Notes: generated by a model not told the origin, from the letters alone. Counted from the first letter of the stretch, positions 23,774 to 36,359 are shown. The stretch: DNA of 64,000 nucleotides from an uncultured Selenomonadaceae bacterium (GCA_905234175.1 CAJOGX010000007.1:43986-107985), one strand, 5' to 3'. Numbers and translations: made by a program.

Positions 23774-25387
23774 TTGGCGAAAATAGCATTGGCACAAATC
23801 GAAGTGGCGGCGGGGCAGCCCGAACTCAACTCCAGAAAAATTTTAGACTTCATCGCGCAGGCGAAGGCTCAGGAATGCACCGCGATAATCTTTCCGGCGG
23901 CGTCAGTTTCGGGGCGGCTGTTCACAAATTCGCGATCTTTCGTCTACGACTGCGACGCTTTCTGCCAGCAGATTGTTAAGGCGAGCGAAAATATTGCCGT
24001 GATTTTTGGCGGCGTCAACGAAATTCTGATAGCGAACGGCGGCGAACTTGCGAACCGTCTGCAGGATAAAACTGTTTTTACCGTGGAAATTTCCGGCGTG
24101 CAGCTTTGCTTCATGATTGACGCGACGCCCTACGCCGACGGCAACGCTGAGCGCCACAATTTCTGTTCCAACCGCGCTATCGACGCCAAATGCCCGCTGG
24201 TTTACGTCAACGCGGTCGGCGTCCAGAACAACGGCAAAAATATTTTCCCCTTCGACGGCGAAAGCAGAATTTACAACCGCGACGGCAAAGTTATTCACGA
24301 AATCGCGCCGTTCCACGAAAGTCTGAGCGTCGTTGAACTCGACGAGCTTGAAAATCTTCCCGCGCTTGAACAGCCCGAAGAGCCGCCCATTGCCAAAATT
24401 TACCGCGCGCTGAGTTTCGGCGTTGAAAAATTTCTCCGGCAGATTGGAATTAACAAAGTCGTCATTGGAATTTCCGGCGGGATTGATTCGGCGGTGGCGG
24501 CGGCGCTCTACACCAAAATTCTCGGCGCGGAAAATGTTCTGCTGGCGAACATGCCCAGCGCCTTCAATTCCGACACGACGAAAAATCTCAGCGAGACGCT
24601 GGCGAAAAATCTCGGCTGCAAGTACGTCGTTCTCCCAATTCAGGATTCCGTTGACGCAACCGTTAAGCAAATCGAGTCGACGCCGGTAACTTTCCTTTCC
24701 TACGATTCGACGGAAGAAATTAAAATTTCCAGCTTCGTGAAAGAAAATATTCAGGCGCGCGACCGCAGTGCGAGAATTTTGTCAGCGCTGGCGGCGGCGC
24801 TCGGCGGCGTCTTTACCTGCAACGCCAACAAGGCGGAGACCACGATTGGTTACGCGACGATGTACGGCGACGCGGCGGGCTTCATGGCGGCGCTGGCGGA
24901 TTTGTGGAAGTTCCAGATTTACGCGCTGGCGGATTATCTCAACGACGAAGTTTACGGCCGCGAAGTCATTCCCGAAGGCATTATCGAAATTGTTCCCAGC
25001 GCCGAACTTTCCGACGCGCAGAACGTTGACGAGGGCAAGGGCGACCCGCTCCACTACGAATACCACGATTATCTTTTCCGCGCCTTCACCGAAAAAATGT
25101 CCGCGCCTGAAGATTTGCTGCTTGCCTACGCGCAGGGCACGCTCGAAGACGAAATTGGCTGCGCTGACGGGCTGGCTAAAAAATATTTCCCGACCGTCAC
25201 AGATTTTATCGCCGACCTCGAAAAATGGTGGAAGGCGTTCAGAGGAATGGCCGTCGCTAAACGCATTCAGTCCCCGCCGATTTTAGCGCTGACCGCCAGA
25301 CCTTTCGGCGAACTCAAAGAATCGCAGTGCCCGCCGCATTTCTCGCAGACCTATCTTGACCTCAAGCGTCAACTGCTCGAAACCTGA
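23774..25387 (+). CDS. nadE: NAD+ synthase with degenerate glutaminase (nitrilase) domain
   Basis: 537 residues from a TTG at 23774, eight bases after AAGGAG. The C-terminal synthetase is intact: ATP pyrophosphatase motif GISGGIDSAVAAAL near residue 235, CNANKAETTIGYATMYGD, and PEGIIEIVPSAEL. It amidates nicotinic acid adenine dinucleotide to NAD. The N-terminal nitrilase-like domain is shortened to about 205 residues. The catalytic Glu is replaced by Ala in IIFPAASVSG (normally FPEL), and the loop carrying the catalytic Lys is missing. A Cys remains in GVQLCFMIDA. The enzyme may therefore use free ammonia or a separate glutaminase. A strong terminator follows the stop. Confidence 0.9.
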   Translation: MAKIALAQIEVAAGQPELNSRKILDFIAQAKAQECTAIIFPAASVSGRLFTNSRSFVYDCDAFCQQIVKASENIAVIFGGVNEILIANGGELANRLQDKTVFTVEISGVQLCFMIDATPYADGNAERHNFCSNRAIDAKCPLVYVNAVGVQNNGKNIFPFDGESRIYNRDGKVIHEIAPFHESLSVVELDELENLPALEQPEEPPIAKIYRALSFGVEKFLRQIGINKVVIGISGGIDSAVAAALYTKILGAENVLLANMPSAFNSDTTKNLSETLAKNLGCKYVVLPIQDSVDATVKQIESTPVTFLSYDSTEEIKISSFVKENIQARDRSARILSALAAALGGVFTCNANKAETTIGYATMYGDAAGFMAALADLWKFQIYALADYLNDEVYGREVIPEGIIEIVPSAELSDAQNVDEGKGDPLHYEYHDYLFRAFTEKMSAPEDLLLAYAQGTLEDEIGCADGLAKKYFPTVTDFIADLEKWWKAFRGMAVAKRIQSPPILALTARPFGELKESQCPPHFSQTYLDLKRQLLET

Positions 25388-25412
25388 CGCGCTTTCTTAA
25401 ACTGAATTTCCG

Positions 25413-25453
25413 AAAAATCGATATAACTAATAAAAGTTGTACCGATTTTTTTT
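25413..25453 (+). terminator. Rho-independent terminator after nadE
   Basis: Stem ATCGATATAACT/AGTTGTACCGAT, closed with two G-U pairs, with a short A/T loop and eight T. It separates nadE from the giant exoprotein gene. Confidence 0.8.
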
Positions 25454-25483
25454 ATGATAACAACTCACGGAAGGTGAACAGAT

Positions 25484-28400
25484 ATGACGCAACTCGAAGT
25501 AATCTGGAAGTTCATGGAGGCGCTGAACAACACCACCAAAACAGATTCGACGGAAATGCTTGACGAGGCAATTCAGGCCTGCTCGGACTATGACGGGATA
25601 GAGGACGCGCGTCAGCAATTTTTGGCGGCAGCAAAGGCCGCGTCAGACTCGACAACTTTTCTGACGCAGTGCGGGATAAACGTTTCAAACACGGACACCG
25701 GCGGCATAACCGGCGCGGACACTGGCGGCTCCGTCACTAAAACTTCCGACACAACCGTTTGGGAAATTGCCAACACTTACACAGCCAATTCCAGCGCGAC
25801 CGCCGCGCAAAATATTTTCACCGGCACCAACGGCTGGCACGTGCAGGCGACTGGCTACGGCGACACGATTATTTCCAACGGCGAAGATTCTATCGACGCG
25901 GGCTCCGGCAACGACTTCATTTACCTGAACGGCCTCAGCGAAGTCGTCATAACCGGCGGCGACAACGATACAGTTTCTATCGGCTCCGGCGTAAAAAATT
26001 TCACCGTCAAAGATTTCGTCGGCGGCAAAACGACCGTCCTGGGCGCCAGCGATTTCACTTCCGTGCTCAGCGTAAATTCCGACGGCACTTCCACCGTCAA
26101 ATTCACCCGCAACGGCTCCGCAAGTTCAACTACCCTCGCCGCGTCAAACGCCAGCGTCGACCTTTCCAAAGTCACGACGATTAAAGGCTACTTCAACGCC
26201 AGCGGAAATTTCACCGGCAATTCCACTTTGAGCAGCGGCAATTTCCTCGGCAACGTTACCAGCGAGTTCGACCCGTCTTTTCTGGACGTGGACGCCAACG
26301 GCAACCTTTCATTTACCTGCAACGGTCTCAAGCTGAACATCATCGGCGAGCGCAACCCTTCAACCAAGGAAGTTATCAGCGCGATAAATTCCAGCAACAT
26401 CAGCAGCCTTGAAAAAAAATATCAATACGTCATAATCGCCGGTCTTTACAAGTGGTGGTTCAAGGAAGCCCTGCAGCTCAATGAAGAAGCCACCGGCATG
26501 AACTTCACCGACGGCAGCGCGACCGTTACCGAAATTAATCTGTACTTTGAGAATTACACTTCCCAGAACTGGCTCGCTTACGTTTCGCACAGCTACTATA
26601 CCGACAGCGGTAAAGCCGTCGCACTGTCGCTCGTCATTAACGAAAAATATTTCAGCAGCGTCACGGACGAAAACGATACCAACGGCAAAGTTTCCGGCGG
26701 CACGCTCGACCGCACTATCGCCCACGAATTTAACCACGCAGTTTTCGCCGCCAACGTCAACTTTTTCGCGTTCCTGCCGATGTTTTTAAAGGAAGGCATG
26801 GCGGAGCTGATTCACGGCGTCGACGACAGCCGCCTCAGCTCCATGCGGACTCTGCTGACAAATTCCGTCAACAATAATTCCAACGCCTGGCTAGACGATT
26901 ACATGCGCACGGACGTTATCAGTTCCCGCAACGCGGCCACGCTCAAGGGCGGCGGCGGCGCTTATCCCTACGCGGCGGGCTATATGTTCCTGCGCTGGCT
27001 CGCTAAAACCGCCGCTGACAACGCCAACGCGCCAATTCTTTCCAGCGACAAACTCACCGCCCGCGTCGAACTGCGCACCGACGGCATTTATTACATTTCC
27101 GGCAAATCTTCGGACATTACGACCGCCAGGCTCGTCGACTTCAGCGAAAGTTACAGCGGCGTTTCCGTCGGCTCAGCATCCGGCAATACCTACACGCTCG
27201 ACACCGCCATTAAGCAAATCGTTACGTACTTCAACACTCAGACTTCGTGGAATATTTCCGGAGTCGGCAGCAACGTTACGATTGTTGCGGACGATTCGGC
27301 GACCGGCGGCGATTCGATTACCGGCAGCGGCTCCTACGCAATTATAAAATCTGGCGCGGGCAACGACACGATAAGCCTGAGCGGCTCGCGAAATTCCATT
27401 ACAGCCGGCGCGGGCAACGACGTGATTTATTCCAGCGGCAGCGCGAACTTTTTCAGCTACACCGAGGGCGAAGGCAACGACGTGATTTACAATTTCAGCG
27501 CCAGTGACACGCTCGAAGTCGCGACGAAAAATTATACGCCGGTCGTCAGCGGCTCGGACGTTGTCATTCAGGTCGGCTCCGGCGCGGTTACGCTGAAGGG
27601 CGCCGCCGGTAAAACTTTGAACATTGTCACCACCGAGGTTCTGGATCCTGTCTGCAAAATCGGCAGCGTAACTTACACTTCGCTCGCCCTTGCGATTGCC
27701 GCCGCCAATTCCGGCGAAACTATCACGCTCACTGACAATATCAGTCTGACAAGCGCCGTCACAGTTCCCGCCGGTAAAACTCTCACGCTTGAGCTCAACG
27801 GCAAAACGATAACTTCGACGGCGAGCGCCGCGCTGATTTACGGCGGCTACCTGACGGTTAAGGACAGCAGCTACTACCACAGCGGCAGCATTTCCGGCGC
27901 GAGTTACGCTCTGCAGAAAACCGGCTACGGCTCTTTGACGATTAACGATGAAGTTCGCAACATTTCGGCGGCGTGGGAAATTTCCGGCACGACGGGAACT
28001 TATAAGGCGGCGGGGAAAACTGCGGGCTACGCGATTTCCTCGGACAATAAAACTTTAAGCTACAATTCCGCCAGCGGCTGTGAAACTCTTGCGACTATAA
28101 CCGGACTGAATAGCGGCGCCGACTCAAGCGACCTTTCGGTCAGCGACAAGGTAATTACTTTGTCGGCGGAAGCTTTGGGCACGGGCACGGCAAGCGTCAG
28201 CGGCGACTACACGCTCAGGCTTGCCAGCAACGTTACGACGCCTAAGGCAACGGCGGCTTACTGGAATATTTCCGGCACGACGGCGACTTACTTTGGCGCG
28301 GGCACGACGGCGGGCTACGTACTTTCTTCGGACTCTAAGAGTGTTACTTATCAGAACCCGACCGGCGACACGCTGATTACGATTACCAACCTGAAAGAGG

Positions 28401-29221
28401 GCTCGACACTTTCGGGGATTAAGCTCAGCGGCACGGAAGTCACGCTCAGCAAATCTGTTTTGGGCGAGGCGACGGTTTACATTTCGGCGGGCTACGCGCT
28501 TGCGCTCGGCTCGGACGTCGTTGAGCCGGTGACAACGCCAGCTTACTGGAGCATGAGCGGCACGATGGCGATTTACACGGCGGCCAGTTCGACTGCCGGT
28601 CATTACCTTATGGGCGACGCGCGGAGCATTCGTTACACGGCGGCCAGCGGCGGAAATACGCTTGTGACTGTCAGCGGGCTTAAGAGCGGCGCCACGCTCG
28701 ACGGCCTTTCCATGCGCGGCAAGGTCGTGACTTTGAACGCGTCCATGCTCGGCGAAGAAAGCGTCACTATAAGCGAAAGTTATACTCTGGCGCTCGCGCG
28801 GGACGTTACTAAAACGAGTACGACGGCGGCGCACTGGAAAATTTCCGGCGGAGTTGCGAATTACATTGCCGAGGAAGTCAGCGCCGGCTACGTGCTGGAA
28901 GACAACCAGATTAATTACGTGGCGGCCAGCGGCGGCGAAACTGAAATTACGATTACCGGCCTGAACAGCCGCGCGACTGTCAAAAATATTTCCGTCAGCG
29001 GCACCGAGATAACTTTGGCGGCGGCGGCGCTGAATAAGGAAACTGTCACGATTACCGACGGCTACACGCTCAAGCTTGCGAGCAATGTCACTACGCCGGA
29101 AAGTACCGCTGCGCACTGGGAAATTTCCAGCGGCACCGCAAAATATTTCAGCGAAAAATTCAGCGCGGGCTACGTGCTCAAAGATAATCAGATTGTCTAC
29201 GAAACTGAAGCGAAACTTTGA
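25484..29221 (+). pseudogene. Giant RTX exoprotein, 5' part: metalloprotease domain, RTX block and repeats 1-5
   Basis: 1245 residues from an ATG behind GGAAGGTGA. There is no Sec signal peptide, which fits type I secretion. Residues 1-70 are a helical start domain. A first RTX-like stretch (SGNDFIYLNG) is near 130-165. Residues 280-520 resemble a gluzincin metalloprotease: HEFNH at 414-418 gives the two zinc histidines and EGMAELIHG supplies the third ligand. A second RTX block follows (GAGNDTISLSG, GAGNDVIYSSG), then a VTYTSLALAIAAANSGETI segment. Five repeats of about 85 residues come next, each marked by W-x-SG--A-Y-----AGY. The frame ends at TGA inside repeat 5. A -1 shift at 29209-29218 would restore the repeat (ETLIEVTGVSSL). 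It could be an authentic mutation, phase variation or an assembly error. Confidence 0.75.
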
Positions 29222-29485
29222 TTGAAGTTACCGGCGTCAGTTCGCTTGACGGGATTTCTCTCAGCGGCAGTGAGGTTACAATTTCGGCGGCGTCCCTCAA
29301 CCAAAAAACTGTCACGATTACCGACGGCTATGCGCTGGCGCTGGCGAGCAATGTCACTACGCCGGAGAGTACCGCCGCGCACTGGGAAATTTCCAGCGGC
29401 ACCGCAAAATATTTCAGCGAAAAATTCAGCGCGGGCTACGTGCTCAAAGATAATCAGATTGTCTACGAAACTGAAGCGGCGAAAC
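29109..29485 (+). repeat. Tandem duplication carrying the same frameshift in both copies
   Basis: About 110 bases (GCGCACTGGG to GAAACTGAAGCG) are identical around 29109-29212 and 29379-29482, a period of about 270 bases or one protein repeat. Both copies end in a GAAACTGAAGCG junction that leads to TGA. Intact repeats elsewhere (30031-30060) read GCAAGCGGCGAAACTTTG, so one C appears missing in both copies, with a further GGC missing in the first. Confidence 0.8.
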
Positions 29486-29490
29486 TTTGA
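29218..29490 (+). pseudogene. Giant RTX exoprotein, middle fragment (repeat 6)
   Basis: A 90-codon open frame continuing the same repeat family in the -1 frame relative to the 5' part: IEVTGVSSLDGISLSGSEV, then a repeat nearly identical to the previous one. Its TTG is not preceded by a ribosome site and overlaps the stop of the first part, so independent translation is unlikely. It ends in the same ETEA..KL-stop sequence, after which a second -1 shift is needed to enter the long 3' part. The frames of the three parts step 2, 1, 0, so two successive -1 shifts would give one continuous protein of about 3600 residues. Confidence 0.75.
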
Positions 29491-32400
29491 TTACGATTCG
29501 AGGTTTAAGAAATGACGCCTCGACTGGGGGGATTAATTTGAATGGAAAAGAAATTACGCTCGATTCATCCACGCTTGGTACGGACACCGTGACAGTTTCC
29601 GCTGGCTATACGCTGGCGCTGGCGGAGGACGTTGGTACTCCGGAAAAAATTTCGGCTCACCTGGAAGTTTCCGGCAACACGGTGATTTTTGCCGACGCGG
29701 AAACCACTTCCGGCTATATTCTTGTCAGCGACGGCACGAGTATTCACTATGTTTTGGAAAGCGGCGGCGAAACTCTGTTCACGATAACCGGCGTCAGGGA
29801 AGGCGCGTCAACCGACGGGATTTCCGTTGACGGCACCGAAGTCACGCTGTCGGCGTCAGTTCTCGGCGAAGATACCGTAAGCATTTCCGACGGCTACAGT
29901 TTGAAATTGGCGGAAGATGTTTCCATTTCGATTACTACCGCCGCGCACTGGGAACTTTCCGGCACAACCGCCACTTACCTTACAGATTCTACCACCGCCG
30001 GCTACACGCTCGAAAATAACCAGATTTTTTACCATGCGGCAAGCGGCGAAACTTTGGTTACGGTTACCGGCGCAGGCTCCGTTGAAGGTCTTTCGCTCAG
30101 CGGCAGTGAAGTTGTAATTTCTGCGGCGGCGCTCAACGAAGAAGCTGTTACGGTTGACAACGGCTACACAATCCGCCTTTCCTGGGACGTTCCCAGACCA
30201 GATACGACCGAAGCGCACTGGGAACTTTCCGGCAACGCGGCGACTTATATTTCGGAGCACGTAACTGCCGGCTATTCCTTTGAATCTGCCAGCGCGCTCA
30301 GTTACTCCGCTGAAACCGGCGGCGAAAGTCTCGTGACGGTCACCGGCGTAGCCTCCACCAACGGGCTCGTGCTCGTCGAAACGGAAGTTACAGTTTCCTC
30401 GGCGGCGCTTAATCAAGAGACTGTGACAATTTCCGAGGGCTACACGCTCAACCTTTCCAGCAGCGTCGACAGCCCCGAATCTGTCGCGGCTCACTGGGAA
30501 CTTTCCGGCACTGCCGCCACTTACCACGCGGAAGGCACAAGCGCCGGTTATACGCTCGAAAATAACCAGATTATCTACTACGCCGAAACCGGCAGCGACG
30601 TTTTAGCAACGGTCACCGGCGTCAAATCGCTCAGCGGCATTTCTCTCAGCGGCACCGAAATTACAATCTCCGCTGCGTCTTTGAATGAGGAAAATGTTAC
30701 CGTCAGCGACGGCTACACGCTCGCGCTCGCCAGAGACGTTTCTGCGCCGCAAAGTTCAGATACCCGCTGGGAAATTTCTGACGGCACCGCCAGTTACCTT
30801 GCGGGTACAACCAGCGCCGGTTACACGCTCGAAGATAATCAGATTGTCTACCACGAAGAGGCCAGCGGCGACATTCTGGCGACGATTACCGGCCTCAGCT
30901 CCGGCGCCACGGTCGACGATATTTCAATGAGCGGCACCGTTATTACAATCTCCGCCGCCGCGCTTAACGAGGAAAATGTTACTGTTACCGACGGCTACAC
31001 ACTCGCTCTGGCAGATGACGCTCCTTCGCCGGTAACCGCCGATAACTACTGGGAAATTTCCGGCGGCACCGCCAGTTACCTTGCGGGCACAACCAGCGCC
31101 GGTTACACGCTCGAAAATAATCAGATTGTCTACCACGAAGAAACCAACGGCGACGTTCTGGCGACGATTACCGGCCTCAGCTCCGGCGCCACGCTCGACG
31201 ATATTTCTCTCAGCGGCACCGTTATTACAATTTCCGCCGCCGCGCTCAACGAGGAAAATGTCACCGTTACCGACGGCTACACGCTCGCGCTGGCGGACGA
31301 CGTTACCACTTCAAATACGACGGCGGCTCACTGGGAAATTTCCGGCGGCACCGCGAATTACATTTCTGAATACAAAACCGCCGGCTACGTCCTTGCGGAT
31401 AACCAGATCCGTTACCAGCCAGAAACCGGCGGCGAAGTTTCAATCACTGTCAGCGGGCTCAGCGAAAACGCCGCGACTGAAAATATTTCCCTCAGCGGCA
31501 CCGAAATTACTCTGTCCGCAGCGGCGCTCAATCAGACGGACGTAACAGTTTCGCGCGGCTATAAACTCAAACTCGCCAGCGACGTTACTACGCCCGAAAA
31601 AACCGCCGCGCACTGGGAAGTTGCCAGCGGCACCGCAAATTATTTCTCTGAATACACAAGCGCCGGTTACGTAGAAAATTCCAGCGGCTCAATCAGCTAC
31701 AACGAGGCAACCGGCGGCGATACGCTGATAACTGTCACCGGCCTCAGCGCCAGCGCGACGGTCGACGATATTTCAATGAGCGGCACGAGAATTACAGTTT
31801 CCGCCGCCGCGCTCAACCAGACGGACGTAACAGTTTCTTCCGGCTACACCCTCCGGCTCGCCAGCGATGTTGCCACGCCGCAAACCACCGCCGCGCATTG
31901 GGAAGTTTCCAGCGGCACCGCCAATTACATTTCCGCCTACACATCCGCCGGTTACACGCTCGAAAACGGGCAGATTGTCTACAACGAGGCGACCGGCGGC
32001 GATACGCTGATTACAATTTCCGGCCTCAGCGCCAGCGCGACGGCTGACGATATTTCCCTCAGCGGCACGAATATTACGCTCAAGGCGGCGGCACTCAATC
32101 AGACGGACGTGACAGTTTCTGACGGCTACACTTTGAAACTGGCGAGCAACGTCACCACGCCCGAAACTACCGCCGCGCACTGGACAACTTCCAGCGGCAC
32201 CGCCAATTACATTTCCGCCTACACCTCCGCCGGCTACGTGGAAAATTCCGACGGCACGATAAGCTACAACACGGCCTCCGGCGGCACGACGCAAATCACC
32301 GTTACCGGTCTTAGAACAAGCGCGCCAGCCAGCGGCCTTTCCCTCAGCGGCACGGAAGTCACGGTTATGGCGTCGGTGCTCGGTCAAAACGCCGTGGCAG

Positions 32401-35400
32401 TTTCTTCCGGCTACACGCTCAGACTCGGCAGCGACGTTACAGTCCCCACGGACATTGCGCCTTACTGGTACATTTCCGGCACAACCGCCAGCTACAGGGC
32501 GGCGTCAAAAAGTTCCGGCTACGTAGTTGCCAGCGACGGCAGGTCAATCACCTACGCGGCAACCAGCGGCGGCAATACCCTGACAATGGTCAGCGGTTTG
32601 AAACGCGGCGTCACGGTCGACGAACTTTCTATCGAAGATACCGTAGTTACCGTGGCGGCCTCCGCGCTTAACCAGCGGGCTGTAACAATCACCGGCAACT
32701 ACACGCTAAACCTTGCCAGCGACGCGGTTACGCCTTACCTTATCGCCGCGCACTGGGAAGTTTCCGGTACAACCGCGCATTACATTGACGACATCAAGAC
32801 CGCCGGTTACGTCCTCGCCAGCGACGCCAAATCTATCGCCTACAATACGCAGACCGGCGGCGATAACCTCGTTACCGTCAGCGGCCTTAAAAATAACGCG
32901 CCAGTCAGCGGCCTTTCCCTCAGCGGCACGGAAGTTTCGCTCAAATCTTCCGTCGTGGACGAAGGCGCAGTTTCAGTTTCCAGCGGCTACTCTCTGGTTT
33001 TGAGCAGCGGCAGTTACAACGCCATGGTTACGCTCAAAGGCGCGAGCAGCGACGATACTCTGACGAACTACGGCTCCGGCGTGATGATTAATTCCGGCTC
33101 CGGCGCGGACTTCATAACTAACAGGGGCATTCAATCCAGCGTTGACGCGGGCGCCGGTAATGACACTATCGTAAATTCCAACTACAACGTGACGCTCGGC
33201 GGCGGCGCTGGCAATGACGTAATAAGCCTTAGCGGCAACCTTTCCGGCGTCACGGTTCAAGGCGGCGTGGGCAATGACACAATTTACGGCGACAGCGGCC
33301 GCCACCTCTACACCTACGCCAAAGGCGACGGCTACGACGCAATTTACGCCTTCAACGAACGCGATACGCTCCAGATTACTTCCGGCGCTGTCAGCAAAGC
33401 TACCGTCAGCGGCGACGACGTTGTTTTCACCGTGAACACCGGCTCCGTCACGCTCAAGGAAGCCAGGGGCAAGAAAATCACGACCGCCGACGCCAAAGGC
33501 AACGCCAGCACTTTCATTTACGATGACTGCATGACTTACGAAGAAAACAAAACTTCCGTCACGCTCGCTTCTTCCTTCAACGGAACCCTGAACACCTCCG
33601 ATTATTCTTCCAGCGTTCTGAAAATTGACGGCTCGGACGTTACCAGCGCCGTGAACCTTAACGGCAACGCGAGGGCGAACACGATTTACGGCGGCTCGAA
33701 GGCGGACTATATTTCAGGCGGCGCAAACGCTGACGTTCTGATTGGCGGGGCGGGCGCTGATACCCTTTCCGGCGACGCGGGCGACGATACTTTGACTGGC
33801 GGCGACGGCGCTGACACGTTCATTTACAGTTCCGGCGGCGGCAACGACGTCATCACCGACTTCGCCGACGGCACCGACAAACTCAAACTCGCCAGCGGCT
33901 CCATTGACAGCGTCGGCTTCAACAAATCCAATGTCATTTTCAAAATTGGCAAAGGCTCCGTGACTGTCGCGGACGGCAAGGATAAAAAAATCACGATAAT
34001 CGATTCCGTCGGCGGCACCACAACTTATATTTACGGCGACAAGATGACCTACAACGGCGAAAGGACTTCCGTAACGCTGGCGTCGAACTTCCGTGGCACG
34101 CTCAATTCCTCCGACTACTCCACGAGCGTCACCGAAATTAATGCCTCCGGCGTCAACAATATCACGCGCATTATCGGCAACACGCTGGCGAATACCATTT
34201 CCGGCGGCACGAAGGCGGATACGATTCTCGGCGGCGGCGGCAACGATTCTATCAGCGGCAACAACGGCAAGGACGTGCTCTACGGCGGCACCGGCAACGA
34301 CGTGCTTTCCGGCGGCGCTGGCAACGATACTCTCTACGGCGAAACCGGCAACGATACTCTGACGGGCGGCTCCGGCTCGGATACTTTCGTTTACAGCTCC
34401 GGCGACGGCAACGACACAATTACCGATTACACCGCCGGTCAGGATAAAATCAAAATTGCCAGCGGCTCAATTTCCGGCGGCTCAGTCAGCGGCTCGGATG
34501 TCGTTCTGAAGGTTGGCACCGGCGCCCTCAATATTGCCAACGCCAAAGATAAAAAAATTTCTATCGTCAATTCCAGCGGCAAAACTTCCACGCAGATTTA
34601 CGGCGCCAGCGGCATTTACAACGAAAATAAATCCGCGATAACGCTCGCTTCAAACCTCAGCGGCACGCTCAACGCCAACGATTACGATTCCGCCGTTACC
34701 TATATCGACGGCACGAAACTTTCAAACGGCCTCCGAATTAACGGCAACGCGAAGGCGAACACGATTTACGGCGGCGCGAAGGCTGATTATATTTCCGGCG
34801 GCGGCGGCAAGGATAAACTTCTTGGCGGCGACGGGAACGATACGCTGGCGGGCGGCGCAGGCAACGATACGCTCACCGGCGGCGACGGCTCCAACGTCTT
34901 CGTTTACGGCTCCGGCGAAGGCAACGACGTTATCACCGATTACACTTCCGGCGCCGATAAAATTCAGCTGACCAGTGGCACGATTTCCAGCGCGTCAGTC
35001 AAGGGCTCCGACATTATTTTGAAAGTCGGCAGCGGCTCCGTTACCGTCCAGGGCGGCAAGGACAAGAAAATTTCCGTCACCGACGCCAGCGGCACTACCG
35101 CCACGCGCATTTACACAACCGGCATGACCTACGACGAAAATCAGCTCGGCGTCACGCTCACTTCAAATTATCGCGGAACCTTGAGCGCCGACAGCTACGC
35201 CAGCTCCGTTGCGACGATTGACGCCTCTAAGACCGCCAGCGCGCTGAAAATTTTCGGCAACAACAAGGCGAACACGATAACCGGCACCGGCAAGGCGGAC
35301 AGCATTTCCGGCGGCGCGAACGGCGATTTGCTGATTGGCGGCGCGGGTAACGATACGCTCAGCGGCGATAAGGGCAACGATACGCTCACCGGCGGCAAGG

Positions 35401-36338
35401 GCAACGACTTCTTCGCTTATTCCGACGGCGACGGCAACGATTTAATCACCGACTACACAGCTGGCCAGGACAGAATTAAAATCGTCAGCGGCTCAATAGA
35501 AAGCGCGTCCGTCAGCGGTTCGGACGTAGTTCTGAAAGTCGGCAGTGGCTCCGTCAAAATCGCAAACGCTAAGGATAAGAAAGTTACAATCATCGACGCC
35601 GCTAAGCAAACTTCAACGTACATTTACAGCGACGGGCTTGCGTACGACGAAAATAGAACTTCCGCCACGCTCTATTCCGCGTTCAAAGGCGCGCTCGGCA
35701 CCGCGAATTATTCTTCGACCGTTAAAGTTATCGACGCCTCCGCCGTCACGAGCGCCGTGCAGATTACCGGCACTTCAAAGGCGAATACGATAACCGGCGG
35801 CACGAAGGCCGACTGCATTTCCGGCGGCGCGGGCAACGATTTGCTCCTTGGCGGCGCTGGTAATGATACGCTCAACGGTGACGCGGGGAATGATACGCTG
35901 ACCGGCGGCGCGGGCTCCGACATTTTCGTTTACGCCGAGGGCGAGGGCAACGACGTGATTACTGATTACACTTCCGGCCAGGACAGAATCAAACTCGCCA
36001 GCGGCAGCATTTCCAGCGCGGCGCTCAGCGGCAGCAACGTCGTTTTCAAAATCGGCAAAAATTCCCTGACGCTCAAAGACGCCGCCAACACTTCAATCAG
36101 CGTTATCGACGCCAATAACAAGTACGCGACCTACAGCCTCAGCAGCGGCGTCAGCGGCACAGCAAATGCTCGCCAGCTCTCATTTGCAGGTTATTGGTTC
36201 ACTGAAAATAATTTCGACGGCGCGCAGCTCGATTCGATTATGGATGTCAGCGCTGATTATTCCGCCGCCGCAGTCGAGACGCAGGACGCTGAAAATCTCG
36301 CGCAGATTTCCCTTGCGTCGTACTCTAAAGAAAAATAA
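29487..36338 (+). pseudogene. Giant RTX exoprotein, 3' part: repeats 7-18 and C-terminal RTX secretion region
   Basis: 2283 codons. Twelve more repeats of about 85 residues (roughly 1-1170) share W-x-SG--A-Y-----AGY, a DNQI-Y strand, TITGL, and LNEENVTVTDGYTLALA. They look like beta-sandwich or adhesin modules. From 33010 on, five modules of about 150 residues each combine an RTX block (GGAGNDTLSGDAGDDTLTGG) with a GNDVITDF or ITDYTAGQD strand, a KDKKI strand and a TSVTLASNFRGTLNSSDY segment. Such nonapeptides bind Ca2+ after export through a type I transporter. The C-terminus (YWFTENNFDGAQLDSIMDV) resembles the uncleaved secretion tails of RTX proteins. Without readthrough this part has no proper start, so the gene may be inactive or frame-switched. 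A strong terminator follows. Confidence 0.75.
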
Positions 36339-36359
36339 TTCCGCGCGAAATTTTTTACG

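Noticed and set aside
27173..29116. Long minus-strand open frames opposite the RTX exoprotein
   Set aside because: They mirror the protein repeats, are rich in Arg, Asn and Ala without domains, and lack ribosome sites.
29200..29225. Programmed -1 ribosomal frameshifting in the exoprotein gene
   Set aside because: The codons around the break (GAA GCG AAA CTT) form no X-XXY-YYZ slippery heptamer and no strong downstream structure was apparent; mutation or recombination explains it better.
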